Positions 1-9,514 of a stretch of 64,000 bases of DNA are shown piece by piece. Source of the DNA: Oscheius sp. JU75 (Eukaryota; Nematoda; Chromadorea; Rhabditida; Rhabditidae); contig JASJZC010000002.1 in NCBI GenBank assembly GCA_037178855.1, positions 1,798,001 through 1,862,000 on the forward strand. The letters are read 5' to 3'. The number at the start of each line of letters is the position of its first letter. The stretch's first letter is position 1. Under the pieces are notes generated by a model, which saw nothing but the letters and a program-made list of their open reading frames with translations, searched no databases and was not told the origin of the DNA. The position numbers were made by a program, and so were the translations under genes.

Positions 1-246
1 TTTCGTGACAAGCAGGAAGAGCTCTGCGTGGGAACTTGTGGTCATTCCGTCTGTGGCAACTGCTTTGACACTCTAACGACTAGCAACTGCCCCATTTGCA
101 GAGCTGAAGACAGTTTGTACACAAGAAGGACTTCCTGGATGCAAGTAAGTTGCGGTCTTTGTCTTTCTGTATATCATTGTCTCTAAATCATTGTGCATTT
201 ACAGGTATCATTGAGACCTATACGGATAGGGAATGAAGATGTTTAG
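1..246 (+). CDS. RING-finger protein, C-terminal part (partial)
   Basis: The window opens inside a coding exon (1-144) that joins by a clear GTAAGT donor and ACAG acceptor to a terminal exon (205-246) ending in TAG. The protein contains a cysteine/histidine cluster of RING type: Cys, then CGHSVCGNCF, then CPIC about nine residues later. RING domains bind two zinc ions and usually recruit an E2 enzyme for ubiquitin transfer. Only about the last 60 residues are present, so the rest of the protein and its N-terminal domains lie upstream of the window. After the RING only a short basic tail follows, so the RING is at or near the C terminus. A polyadenylation signal follows. The RING class is secure; the exact family (for example TRIM or RNF) cannot be told. 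Confidence 0.75.
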
Positions 247-282
247 TCAGGAAGTTTCTGTTTTATTGTGCTCTAGCTGTTG

Positions 283-288
283 AATAAA
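283..288 (+). terminator. Polyadenylation signal AATAAA of the RING-finger gene
   Basis: AATAAA lies 37 nt downstream of the RING-finger stop codon, the expected distance for a short nematode 3' UTR. Confidence 0.6.
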
Positions 289-1155
289 TTGTGTTGTTAT
301 AACTGTTTTTACTACTCGTTTTCCCTTTATCTGATCTTACGATCCGCGTTCAAACTGTCTCATTTGTCAGAAACGTTTCCCTTGAGGGTATTGAGTGTAA
401 GAAAAAACACGTGTACCTATTCTCTTTGTCCCCTTCCAGTTTTCTTGCCCAAAATGAAGAAAAAGAAATCAGTATCAACAATCTGTTTTCCGTTTTAGAC
501 GGACTCCAAACAACTCAGGCTTGTATTTTTTCGCTTATAGAGCTGGAAATACGGAACCTGGCCATATAGGGTGAAAAGACTTGGCGGATATACAACGAAG
601 ACGGAAAGGCTTGCTCTGGAAGGAATACTAGCTGGATGTCACTCTAACCAGACAAGTTCCTGTTGACTATTCCTCCTATGGAGACAATCCGGACGCAGTC
701 CTCGATCCCCCAACCTTTAGCAACGTTTTGAAGAACTACATCTTCGGTACTAGTATTTGCCTTGTTCCTTGATGTTATCAACCCCGCAGCCTTTTTGTGA
801 CCTTTTGAGAAGCTATACCTTCACCTAGTTGTATTTCCCCCTCATTTGTCGAGTTACTGCTATTTTTGTATTTGAATTGGTGCGCTCGCTTCCCTCGTTC
901 AAATTATACCAGCCGGCTCCGCCGCCTGGCGACGCCGCTACTGGTCATCTATTTTCGTGCTTTTTATGTAAACGCCCTTTCAACAGGAACGAGTGGGTGG
1001 ATGAAAGTAGTTAAATGTTCTAAAGCCCTTCAAGGATAGGTGGATTTCTCTGTCTCTTTTCTGTCTGTCCCTCTACGTCTCTGTCTACAAAGCTACACAA
1101 AATCAAACTTTAACAGTAAAGTTACGTCGATGATCCACTGTATGTCTACATTTTG
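289..1155. other. Intergenic region, no gene seen
   Basis: Short open frames occur but none has a recognisable motif, splice context or family resemblance. The stretch lies between the 3' end of a plus-strand gene and the 3' end of a minus-strand kinase, so it is a convergent intergenic space. Confidence 0.5.
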
Positions 1156-2085
1156 TTATCTTTCCAAGGGCTGTGCTCGATCCCACTCCTTAAAGTTACA
1201 GAAGACGTTGGACATACGTGGCCGCCGACGGACCTCCTTCTGCATCATTCTAGAACAAACGATACGGTATCTCGGAGAGATTACCTGTAGACTAAAAGCC
1301 AGGCGTCATTTGAAATAGCAATAGCTACTGGCATTGGTAGCAAGTCTCTGCCGGGTACCGTTCGATGCATCATATGCCATACTGATCGACCCAGAGAAAA
1401 GACGTCTACAGCTGCAGTTAGATTAGCCTCTCCGGCAGTCACTTCCGGTGCTCTGTAGCCGGGTGTTCCACTGTCGCTCACAGTTACGAATACTCTCTGA
1501 CCGTTGTTTTCTCTTGAGGCAGAGGTCATTTTTGAAATGCCGAGATCGCAGATTTTCAATCTCTTATGGGTGGCGTCCAAAAGCATGCTGAAATGTCTTG
1601 TTGAAAAAACTCTGGCGTCCTACTTTTTCGGCTTGACGTCCTTGTGGACAATGTTGTTCTCGTGCAGGTACAGCAATCCACAAGAAGCATGAGAAGTCCA
1701 ATGTATGATGTCCTTTGTTGCGTAACTTGATGTCCTCTCGATGTAGTCGTGTAAAGTTCCACCTTCACAAAACTCCATCAAAATTCCAGAAAACCTAGAA
1801 TTCCCGTCGAGGATGCACCCATAAATTTGGACAATGTGTGGGTTGAACTGGTTCTAAACGAACTTTCTTGTCGGAATAACCGATACGCACCCCTAGCAGA
1901 CATTCTATTTCTCCCGAAACTTCTCTATACCGAGTATTGTCGAAGAAACGTTTAGCTATAAGGGCAACAGCAATATCTGAAGCATACACGAGGGTCGCTT
2001 CTCCTTGACCTCCTTCGAACGAATCGCCATTCAAAGGGGTTATGTCCACACCCCATCGGTATGTCTTTACTTTCAATTTTTCCAT
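1156..2085 (-). CDS. Protein kinase, non-RD type
   Basis: Four minus-strand exons splice in phase: 2085-1891, 1853-1624, 1587-1285 and 1249-1156 (TAA). The introns are 37, 36 and 35 nt. In order the protein shows a Gly-rich loop (GGQGEATLVY), the beta-3 lysine (VALIAKRF), a hinge region (ILMEFCEGGTLHDYI), the catalytic loop HKDVKPKNMLLD, DLG in place of DFG, the activation segment with GTPGYRAPEV, DVFSLG of subdomain IX and the RRRPRM arginine of subdomain XI. All catalytic residues are present, but HRD is HKD, so it is a non-RD kinase. At about 270 residues it is little more than a kinase domain. The ATG at 2085 follows an ACAG acceptor-like site, compatible with trans-splicing. The upstream same-strand gene ends only 79 nt away. 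Ser/Thr specificity is inferred from the KPKN loop; the subfamily is not recognised. Confidence 0.85.
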
Positions 2086-2164
2086 GAATCTCTGTAGATA
2101 TACTTCTTCCCACTTATAGTGGAAAAATTCGTAAAGCTAAAAATCAAAACTCATGAGTTGAAGA

Positions 2165-4978
2165 CTATTTTACTTTGCGAGGAGATTTTGCAGGATTGTC
2201 TCCGGTTACGATAGAATATAATTTCTGAAAATTGAACTTGTAATTGTCCTTACTGCTCGCAAGATGAGTCTCAAATCATGCGTCAATGAAAATTGCCCAC
2301 TTCTCGGAATGTCCATCCGTCGTAGTCTCTCGTTTCGGATCTGAAGATTCTCCTTGCGTTGTCGCTATCATCTGGACTGCTATGTAAGGCGTCACAAAGA
2401 AGTCCAAGGACGTGTAGTTGATTCGTTTCTCTGTTTTCTTCATGCGTCACAAACTAATCATCAATGTTTTTAACTGGTATTCGACAACATACCTGATATC
2501 TCTTAACAAAGACAAGGAAGAATACGTAGGGAAACTTGTTCATACTGTTTAGGAGTCCCGGGAAATGAGAAGCCGCGATCGAGGTGAGCGTTTGTGGAGC
2601 ACTGAAATTTTTTTTTCCTCTTGGATATACTGATATAGGAGACTCAATTCAAAGCTGCCCTGATAGAGTTACTATCGCTCTCACATCGGGGGAAAAGTAG
2701 AAATGAACCAACCTTCTGTATGAAACTACTTGACAGGATTGCAAAAAGTAATCGACGAAGACCATTTCAGCTACCTTTCTATCTTTTAGTCGCTCTTTCA
2801 TCATATCCATTTGTTGCTCGGTGAACCGTTGATGAGCATTGTCGCTATCGTGGATGCCTGTGGAGTCATTCAGAACCTATATGTTACTTTCAGCTTTTCG
2901 TTAAGTTACTCACGTGGTAATAAGCAAGAAGGGAACCAAATGGCATTAAACTATTAACAGAGTTGCAAAAGAGTGTACAAGCTTTCTGAAAAAGTTCATC
3001 AATGTTATGCAATAATTAATCTACTTCTCTGTCTTTAGTCGATTGACTGAGCCACTCTCTAACATGCTCACTGGAACGAATGAATCGTTGTAAAAGGTAC
3101 AGTGGGACACCAACAAGGAACCTTATCTGAAAATTTAACGAAAAAATTAATGAGCCTCTACCAAAACTAGCCTTATCAAGCTGTTTGATATTGAATAAGA
3201 AACGAAAGAAAATGTCGGCTGTTGTGGCGTCCACATCAAAAAGGCTCCCATCTGGGTTTTTAGCTTCTTCATTCAACCACATCCATTCCTTGCCAAACTT
3301 TTCTTCGACGAATTCTTTGAGCCCATTTGTTGCGTCAATCACTTTAAACTGAAAAAAATATTATGACACTGAGCCTACAAACCTCTCTCAGCTTTTCAGG
3401 TGTGAGTGTTTCGATAGTGTGCCACCGAATAGGAAGAACGTCAATACTATTTTGAAAGGTCAACGAGTTTTCATTTGTCTTGGAAGAATTATATTCGTCT
3501 TCATAAGCGACGTAGTCACGGTAGTGAGGAGGTGCTTCTTTCGGGCATAAGACTATCCTGATAGATATCACGTTGAACCAAAAAAGTTCTGCCTACCTCT
3601 TTCTAGGATATTCAATAGTCTTCCGTCTGTATTTGTGATAATCTCGCATGAGCAGTTTTACAAGGAACTTCTCAATCGTTAGACTGTCGCTGCTCTCGTA
3701 ATCGCATAGCTAAACTCGTGTTGTGCAATTGATGAGAGATCTGCATTCAAAGCTTGCCACTTCGAATGATGGTCAATCTCTGTGCCCCTTGAACCTACAC
3801 TTGTAAATGTTTTGTCAGTGAATACAGACATCATCACTCGAACGTCTTCGTCTTCTTCTGAAATTGTCACAAACATGTCGACATCCTACAGTAATCTGTA
3901 CAGTAACTCGTGAATTTTTGTATAACCTGAAGAGCATTTGTGACCATCAACGGGAAGTAAGGCACTTCTTTTGTTATAGCCTTTAACGCATCGTGGATTC
4001 TGTCCTTGTTCTGTAAATCAGACTGTAAAATAATTGTCGAATGTTTGGATGACGTACCGAAGAGTTTTTCTGGTTTTTAATTGACAAAAACATCAAAGTC
4101 GGATATTGAGAAGCGTATGTCAGTTTATGCCTCAATTTAGCAAAGTCGAGCCCTCTCGGCGTCCACCGGTCACAGCACCTTTGTCCTTAAAAAGCCGTCA
4201 TCTCAGCTTCTCCCTACTTCAGCCATACGAAACTCACCCTCAGACACGTGACATTCCACATATTCTATAATTCTGTTTTGCACGCTTCGTCGAAGTACCA
4301 ATTCTCTCTATAAATATGTTTTTATAGCATACAAGTATTCTTGCGCATGCCTTTATTTTTTTGATGAGGAGTTTAGCGGCATAGTTGCGATTGAGAAAAG
4401 TATTTTTACGACGCCCAATAATATTATTTCGTTCCACGCTGATCAGAACAACATTGTTGACTTGAAGTAGTCTCCAGAGAGTTTGTAAATAATCCTGAAA
4501 CACGCTAATAACACATTTGCCTTCTTTTAAACCGTTAAGAAGCAAGGAACAGGAGTGGATTGGTCTAGCAGATACCAGTCGACTTCGGCTTGTTTGCGGC
4601 CTAAAGCAGACGTTTGTTGGTAAATGGACTGTAAATCTTAGAGTGGCCCCTCCGCTTATGACTAACTTGACCCTTCACAACATCTCGTGTAGCTATCGTA
4701 AGACTCTTCCAGGAACCTGATGACGTTGTCAGCATTTTCTTTAAGTTGTCTTTCTAGTGCCGAAAACTGGTGAGTATCTACAGGTGCTGAGTCTGTCTGG
4801 AACTGCATTTCGTTGCACCTAGCAAAAAACAAACCACTCTATTAACAAAAGATATAATTGCATTGCCATGATCTTGGTACGAGTTTAGTATTACGCGAAA
4901 AATACCCTCTTCATCGTCCCATGGCCATGGGCTATGTGTCATAGGGGCAATGTAATATCCTTGAACATTTCCCATTCT
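2165..4978 (-). CDS. Uncharacterised multi-exon gene upstream of the kinase
   Basis: A chain of minus-strand exons separated by short GT..AG introns keeps an open frame over about 2.8 kb. The likely start is ATG 4978-4976 (MGNVQGYY), directly after a CTAG acceptor-like site, and the likely end is TAG at 2165-2167 after a basic tail (GDNPAKSPRKVK). Readable blocks include DYLQTLWRLLQVNNVV (about 4.45 kb), GLDFAKLRHKLTYASQYP (4.13 kb), DRIHDALKAITKEVPYFP (3.97 kb), DSLTIEKFLVKLLMRDYH (3.65 kb), a block around EKFGKEWMWLNEEAK (3.3 kb), DSDNAHQRFTEQQMDMM (2.83 kb) and DSDNARRIFRSETRDY (2.36 kb). The last two blocks, each with an upstream helical stretch, look like diverged internal repeats. No catalytic motif, signal peptide or membrane segment is evident and I recognise no family. 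Some splice choices, especially near 3.75 kb and 2.3 kb, are uncertain. A MGN start could be myristoylated, but that is weak. Confidence 0.55.
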
Positions 4979-5900
4979 AGAAGTATGGAATAGCAAGTAA
5001 AGTGAACAAACGACGAGTGGCTGGTTAGTGTATTGCCGAAACTGACATTGCTGTAAAGAGGGCTGCCCAGAGGGGGAGGCTGGAAAGAATTGCGTTCGTT
5101 TAGGTCACAAGTACCCAAGCGGATTCCTTGCGAATGCTGGACAATCAAACGGTTTAGATAAGAGTTTTTCGGTTAAAGAAGACAGAGACGACTACCAGAG
5201 AAATACACATAGACTGCCTGGTATTCGCTACAAACCATCCCTTCAAGACTGTTTGTGTGAGGAAGGAAAAAATTGACAAAAATAACATCGGCATAGCTTT
5301 GAATGAAAGGTGTTGCAAAATGTCGACTGGCCAAATTGCCAAGCGGGACGGCGCACGTGATAAACGACCGCCACCCCGTTGCAGGTGTTTGCAAAGAATA
5401 TTTGGAACAAACAACTCTGATAACAACATTTTTTTAGTTGAGACAAGAGGGAAATATCCAGAGTAACAACAAATGATGGGGAGGGGGAGGAACTACCGTA
5501 TTGCCCCTACATATTAGAGGCCCCCTACAGAAGGAAATACGCAAATGTGTTTTGGCTTTTTGGGATCAAGACGACTCTTTCTAACTTTTTGATTTTCTGC
5601 AAAGTTATAGAACAGATCACAGGCTACAGCTTTGCAGAAGGGAGGGAGGAGGGCTCTAATAGGGGTAACACAGTAGTCTGTGATACTGTTCCTAGCCGTT
5701 TAATGTTCATTTTTTGCTCGAAACTTCATTCTGTCTCAAGTTGAACATATCCCAGGCCGCAGCAAGTCTGCAAGGTCCGCAGGCTATGACAAATTCACAA
5801 AAAGCAGAGGAATAAATGGGATCACCGGGGAAGGAAGAGAAATCCCGAGGGATTCGGAGATCGAAGAAGCTCTGAAGAGTGACAAGATCATTCAGTGTGC
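4979..5900. other. Intergenic region with scattered repeat pieces, no gene supported
   Basis: Several overlapping short open frames exist on both strands at 5.15-5.47 kb, none with a recognisable motif. A short motif near 5449-5470 (GAAATATCCAGAGTAAC) recurs near 7528-7545, suggesting a shared repeat. A small hairpin repeat lies at 5595-5639. Confidence 0.4.
5595..5639. repeat. Dispersed hairpin repeat, copy 1
   Basis: Imperfect palindrome with left arm TTCTGCAAAGTTATAG and right arm CTACAGCTTTGCAGAA around a short loop. The same structure recurs at 19362, 19538, 32359 and 49793. Copy 1 is preceded by TTTTTGATTTTCTGC, as is the copy at 19538. Confidence 0.6.
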
Positions 5901-6165
5901 GGATGTGGGGGTAAAGGGTATAGGTATCGTAGCGCATCCCAGAAAAAGCTTCTTCCAGTCGTTCAATTTGGATGTACGTCCTAGTCGCTGATTTGTCCAT
6001 CGGTCTAACATCGAGATGCCCAGCATTCTTCTCTCTAACCAAGACTTCCTATCAGCAACCAGGATTCAGCCCCGAATAGAACAACCGGTGTCACAACAGC
6101 TTCGAAGAGGTATCTTCTCTTGCTCAGAGGGATAGTGCGGATAGAGCAGCTTTCTATTTTCGTTG
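5900..6165 (-). pseudogene. Non-LTR retrotransposon reverse-transcriptase relic
   Basis: On the minus strand, between about 6150 and 6040, the translation reads SKRRYLFEAVVTPVVLFGAE followed by SWLLIG and a stop. This is typical of the C-terminal part of LINE reverse transcriptases, where xLFDxxVxPVLLYGAExW is characteristic. A second frame at 6042-5900 (beginning VREKNAGHLDV) may continue it after a frameshift. Only a fragment is present and it is interrupted, so it is dead. The mariner element begins immediately next to it. The family resemblance is from memory of the motif, not a search. Confidence 0.5.
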
Positions 6166-6431
6166 AACTTCTATTGGGTTGGCAACAAAGTCTTATCGTT
6201 TTTTGTAAACATGTCCTTTGTCTTGTGTACGACAACGTCCGAGCTATTGATATAGCACCTCGTGTAGCTCACTCAGTCCTCTACCACCACCATGCAAGAC
6301 ACCACCTCTCTTCTTCTTATTCTCTATTCTCTGTTCGTTTTGATCCGGACTATTGATGACCTGCCACCCTACCATCTGCGACATGTCATGTTATACGAGT
6401 TCCTCAAAGGTACGAATGGAGTCCAAACGGC
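6151..6431. repeat. Left inverted arm of the mariner foldback
   Basis: Inverse copy of 7121-7386. It includes 23 nt of DNA outside the mariner terminal repeat (6151-6173) and continues about 40 nt into the transposase frame. It differs from the right arm only by a 15-nt insertion at about 6293-6307. Confidence 0.9.
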
Positions 6432-7363
6432 GGCTAATATCAACGATGTTTATGGCCAAGAAACGACGTCTACGAGGGTATGCCAGTCGTGGTTCCGTCG
6501 CTTTCGGTCTGGGGAAAAAAGCGTCGAAGATGAGCCAAGGTCAGGTCGGCCAAGAAGTTTTGATGAATCGCTGCCGCAGCAGCTCGTGAATGAGAACAAT
6601 CGGCAGACTACCCGTGAACTAGCAAAGGCACTGTCTGTCAGTCATGCCGCAGTGGAACATCATTTGAAGCAAATGAGATTTATGAAAAAACTGGGCACTT
6701 GGTTGCCGCATGACCTGAGTGACACCCAGAAGTGGCAGCGCATGTCCGTCGCCCATTCTCTCCTGTCCAGGTATGAGAGGAAATCCTTTTTACCACGCCT
6801 GGTGACGGGGGATGAGAAGTGGGTAACGTACGTAAACTTCCAAAGGAAGCGTCAATGGGTGGGTCCAGGGCAGACACCAGTTCCTGATGTGAAACCTGAC
6901 ACCCATTAAAAGAAGATTATGCTCTGTGTTTTCTGGGATATCGAGGGAGTGGTGCACTGGGAACTGCTGGATGCTGGAACTACCCTTACGGCCGCCATAT
7001 ACAGCCAGCAACTTGAGAAGGTTGCCGTTGCACTTCGTCAGAAACGACCGCTGAAGTCGAAGGTCATCCTACAGATGGACAACGCGCCCCCCATGTTGCA
7101 AAACTCAATCGCTCCAAGATGCCGTTTGGACTCCATTCGTACCTTTGAGGAACTCGTATAACATGACATGTCGCAGATGGTAGGGTGGCAGGTCATCAAT
7201 AGTCCGGATCAAAACGAACAGAGAATAGAGAATAAGAAGAAGAGAGGTGGTGGTAGAGGACTGAGTGAGCTACACGAGGTGCTATATCAATAGCTCGGAC
7301 GTTGTCGTACACAAGACAAAGGACATGTTTACAAAAAACGATAAGACTTTGTTGCCAACCCAA
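6174..7363 (+). mobile_element. Mariner (Tc1/mariner) element, rearranged into a foldback
   Basis: The ends are inverted repeats beginning TTGGGTTGGCAACAAAGTC, like cecropia/mellifera-type mariners, flanked by a TA dinucleotide on each side (6172-6173 and 7364-7365), the usual target duplication. Between them lies most of a mariner transposase. Perfect inversion is not limited to the short terminal repeat: 6151-6431 and 7121-7386 are inverse copies about 270 nt long, identical except for a 15-nt insertion in the left arm. The right arm therefore carries the 5' end of the transposase gene backwards in place of the 3' end. At 1190 nt it is slightly shorter than a full mariner. It cannot encode a complete transposase. 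Confidence 0.9.
6389..7161 (+). pseudogene. Mariner transposase, interrupted and lacking its C terminus
   Basis: The frame runs from about 6389 (MLYEFLKGTNGVQTAANIND) through the helix-turn-helix region with FRSGEKSVEDEPRSGRPR to TGDEKW (first catalytic aspartate), then hits a TAA at 6907. It resumes in the same frame with KIMLCVFWDIEGVVHWELL and LQMDNAPP (second catalytic aspartate). The third aspartate of the DD34D triad, normally in a SPDLAPSDYHLF-like motif, is absent because the sequence turns into the inverted 5' arm at 7121. Stop codon plus missing active-site residue make this a dead transposase. Insertion likely predates the inversion that removed the 3' end. Confidence 0.85.
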
Positions 7364-7386
7364 TAGAAGTTCAACGAAAATAGAAA
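7121..7386. repeat. Right inverted arm of the mariner foldback
   Basis: Inverse copy of 6151-6431, including the flank beyond the terminal repeat (7364-7386). The junction at 7120/7121 joins the forward transposase to its own inverted 5' end. Confidence 0.9.
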
Positions 7387-7405
7387 CTTCAAGACTTTGT
7401 GTGAA

Positions 7406-7512
7406 GAAAACTAGCAGAAATACTGCTACTTCTCTACTCCCTCTCCTTCGCCGGTTACTACATTTACATTTTCACTCATGTAGACGCTACCAGAAGGGAG
7501 TTCACACTGAAG
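7406..7512 (+). pseudogene. Partial copy of glycosyltransferase exon 1
   Basis: These 107 nt match 9522-9628 with about four differences, three of them C to T. The copied part is the signal-anchor coding exon of the downstream sugar transferase, starting just inside its ATG and stopping exactly at the exon 1 donor boundary (CCGAAG in the source, CTGAAG here). What follows (GGGGAAGAATGACA) vaguely resembles the end of exon 2, so a damaged processed copy is possible. It abuts the right arm of the mariner foldback. It lacks a start codon and the rest of the gene. Confidence 0.85.
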
Positions 7513-7589
7513 AGGGGAAGAATGACAAAAAGAAATATCCAGAGTAACCACAAATTCTGATGGGACTAGCGTATTCTTATAGTAGGTCC

Positions 7590-7841
7590 GATCGCATCGG
7601 AACTCGTATTCAATATCTACGTGGTCGAGCAGAAGATGTCAAAACTTTTCGGATACTGACAGATGTCCGCCAACAAGTGACGATACTCAAAGACGTTAAA
7701 GAAGCAGGGCAGCCTGTCTCCGGACTGTAGTCTTCATGTCGCAATCCACCATCTACAGGTTTTGAAGGATCTTTACAAGCTGGGAGTCATCCACAGATAG
7801 TCAGCCCTCTTTCCGAAAATCGACGATGAGAAATTGTTCAG
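7590..7841 (+). pseudogene. Casein-kinase-1/TTBK-like kinase relic, copy A
   Basis: The best frame reads SLHVAIHHLQVLKDLYKLGV then IHR and a stop, followed by a piece ending KIDDEKLFR before a GTAGG donor-like site. In nematode CK1/TTBK-like kinases this position carries an alpha-E helix, HRDIKPxNF and an IGxxxxxxxx segment. Here the codon after HR is TAG, so the catalytic loop is destroyed. A diverged second copy lies at 12345-12590. The homology to CK1 is by motif recognition only. Confidence 0.5.
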
Positions 7842-7948
7842 GTAGGCTACCTTACTTTTCTGAACTGGAGTAGGGTCACTGCTACTATGTCTCTGTTTCT
7901 CTGTCTCTTATTTTCTCTGTCTCTTTGTCAATTGTATTTTCATTCGCC

Positions 7949-9212
7949 TCAAAAGCTCTCTTCCACTGTCTTCTCCTCGAAAATAATGAATTGAACGATC
8001 TCCTTCGTCTGGATAGCAAACTTCTAAACTAGTGCTCTTACTGTATCCAAAATAATCCCAAACCTGTCTACTTGTCAAAAGCAGCCGCTTACAGTGAGAC
8101 AGCTGGGCATTCAGAATCACGCCCCGAATATGTCTTCCAGTCGGAAACAGTTGCCATCTGGAGATGGCCCCTCCACTTGTCAGGCTGTACAGATCGTCCT
8201 GGTAAGCTGCCATGTCGACAGTATACTCGCTGGATGTGAACTTGATGATGTGGAGGGGCTTTCTGAACGGATATTGTCTGGAAAACAGTCTTACCGGGCC
8301 GATACGGGAGAGAAGACGACACAGATCTGAAGAGATTTGTCGAAAACTATAGTGACTTCTTTGGTATGGGAGATGATCCGCATTTTCTCCTGTAAACTGT
8401 CACTGTCATTGTCACTTTGTCCAAACCCACGAACTTGTACTCAAAGAACTCATAGTCCAAAGTCTTCTCCACATCTGTCACTTGCAATCCATTGGATACA
8501 GATATGAGGTAGGATGAGTCAATTAGACGAATACTGAACACTTCACCAAGAAGAGGAGAAAGATTACAGCATCTAAGGAACCGAGACAGTACGGGTGAGA
8601 GGAAAACGTACCTGATCGGTTCTTCCTTTCCTATCCTAAAGATCTGTCCTTTCTCTGTGCAATACCCAATCCCGTCTGGGAAGAAAACAGGAGAACAGAT
8701 GTTCTGACCACTGAAACCCAAAAGTTTTTTTTACAGATTCTCGTCCAACCTGATCCTGTTCTTCTCTTCCAAAGTGGTCACATTAAAGAAGGCTAGCGAT
8801 CCGCCTCCCAACACCTAAAACCTGTCCTCTGCATAAGAAATTGGGGTCTTTTACCGCAACATGATCTCCCTCGCTATCCAGACAATAGCTGGTCTCCTCT
8901 TTGAAATTGTCTATCTTTTGAGAGTCACTTTTCTGTAAAAGTGTGTGGGTCAAGGAGTACTTGAAGTTTTGGGACAAAATGAGGGCAATTGAGAGAACAG
9001 ACAGCGAGATAGAGAGATAGAGAGACAAAGAGACAGAGAAACATAAAGACAGAGACTAACCAACAAGTTGACGAAGCTTCTCAGTTCCAATACCAGATCC
9101 TTCCCGCACCTCAGCAACAAGATAAAACTTTTCTGCAACTTGCTATTCACTCTTGAAGTTTGCTTACCTCCAATACATGTTGTTATGACATTAGTTCCTA
9201 GTCGGTGACCTT
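7949..9212 (-). CDS. Beta-propeller-like (WD-repeat-like) protein, probably 5'-incomplete
   Basis: A series of minus-strand exons with short introns reads, N to C: GHRLGTNVITTCIG (about 9212-9168); FYLVAEVREGSGIGTEKL (9132-9061); DNFKEETSYCLDSEGDHVAV (about 8935-8860); LGGGSLAFFNVTTLEEKNRI (about 8815-8750); ICSPVFFPDGIGYCTEKGQI (about 8711-8632); SIRLIDSSYLISVSNGLQV and the following FEYKFVGLDKVTMTVTV (about 8573-8391); EVTIVFDKSLQICVVFSP; then HIIKFTSSEYTVDMAAYQDD with LYSLTSGGAISRWQL and GVILNAQLSHCKRLLLTS. The end is TGA at 7949-7951 after EIVQFIIFEEKTVEESF. The recurring GG-x-hydrophobic-x-W/F strands suit a beta-propeller. No start codon is secure; an in-frame stop precedes the first block, so an upstream exon is likely. 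The orthologue is not recognised. Confidence 0.55.
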
Positions 9213-9514
9213 GCAATAAGCGCGCCTACCTATTGCCATTACTCCTGTCACCCATCTCCGCGCTCGGTCAGCCGACTGTCTCGCTCTCCCCCAATAGATC
9301 CAAAAAGTAATGGAATCTGCCGGTAACTACGTGTTTCTCTGTCGCTGACCTCTTTCCCTTTCTTCGTAGTGGGATCGATTAATTGAGAATTTTAGTCGGA
9401 TCTCGGCTGTCACTACCATGTTTGTTCTTCCTCAAACCCCGCTTGCATTCTTTTTGTTGCACTCCCTCTTTCTCTCCTAAAATTATCTCTTCCAGACTGT
9501 GGGATGACCCTGTC

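Noticed and set aside
5154-5466. Overlapping open frames on both strands near 5.2-5.5 kb.
   Set aside because: None has a motif, and splice sites and composition do not favour one. The stretch ends in a word shared with the repeat graveyard at 7.5 kb.
8711-8734. A 24-nt GT..AG intron in the propeller-like gene.
   Set aside because: Too short to splice. A donor 15 nt upstream gives a 39-nt intron that also keeps the frame, matching intron sizes elsewhere in the window.
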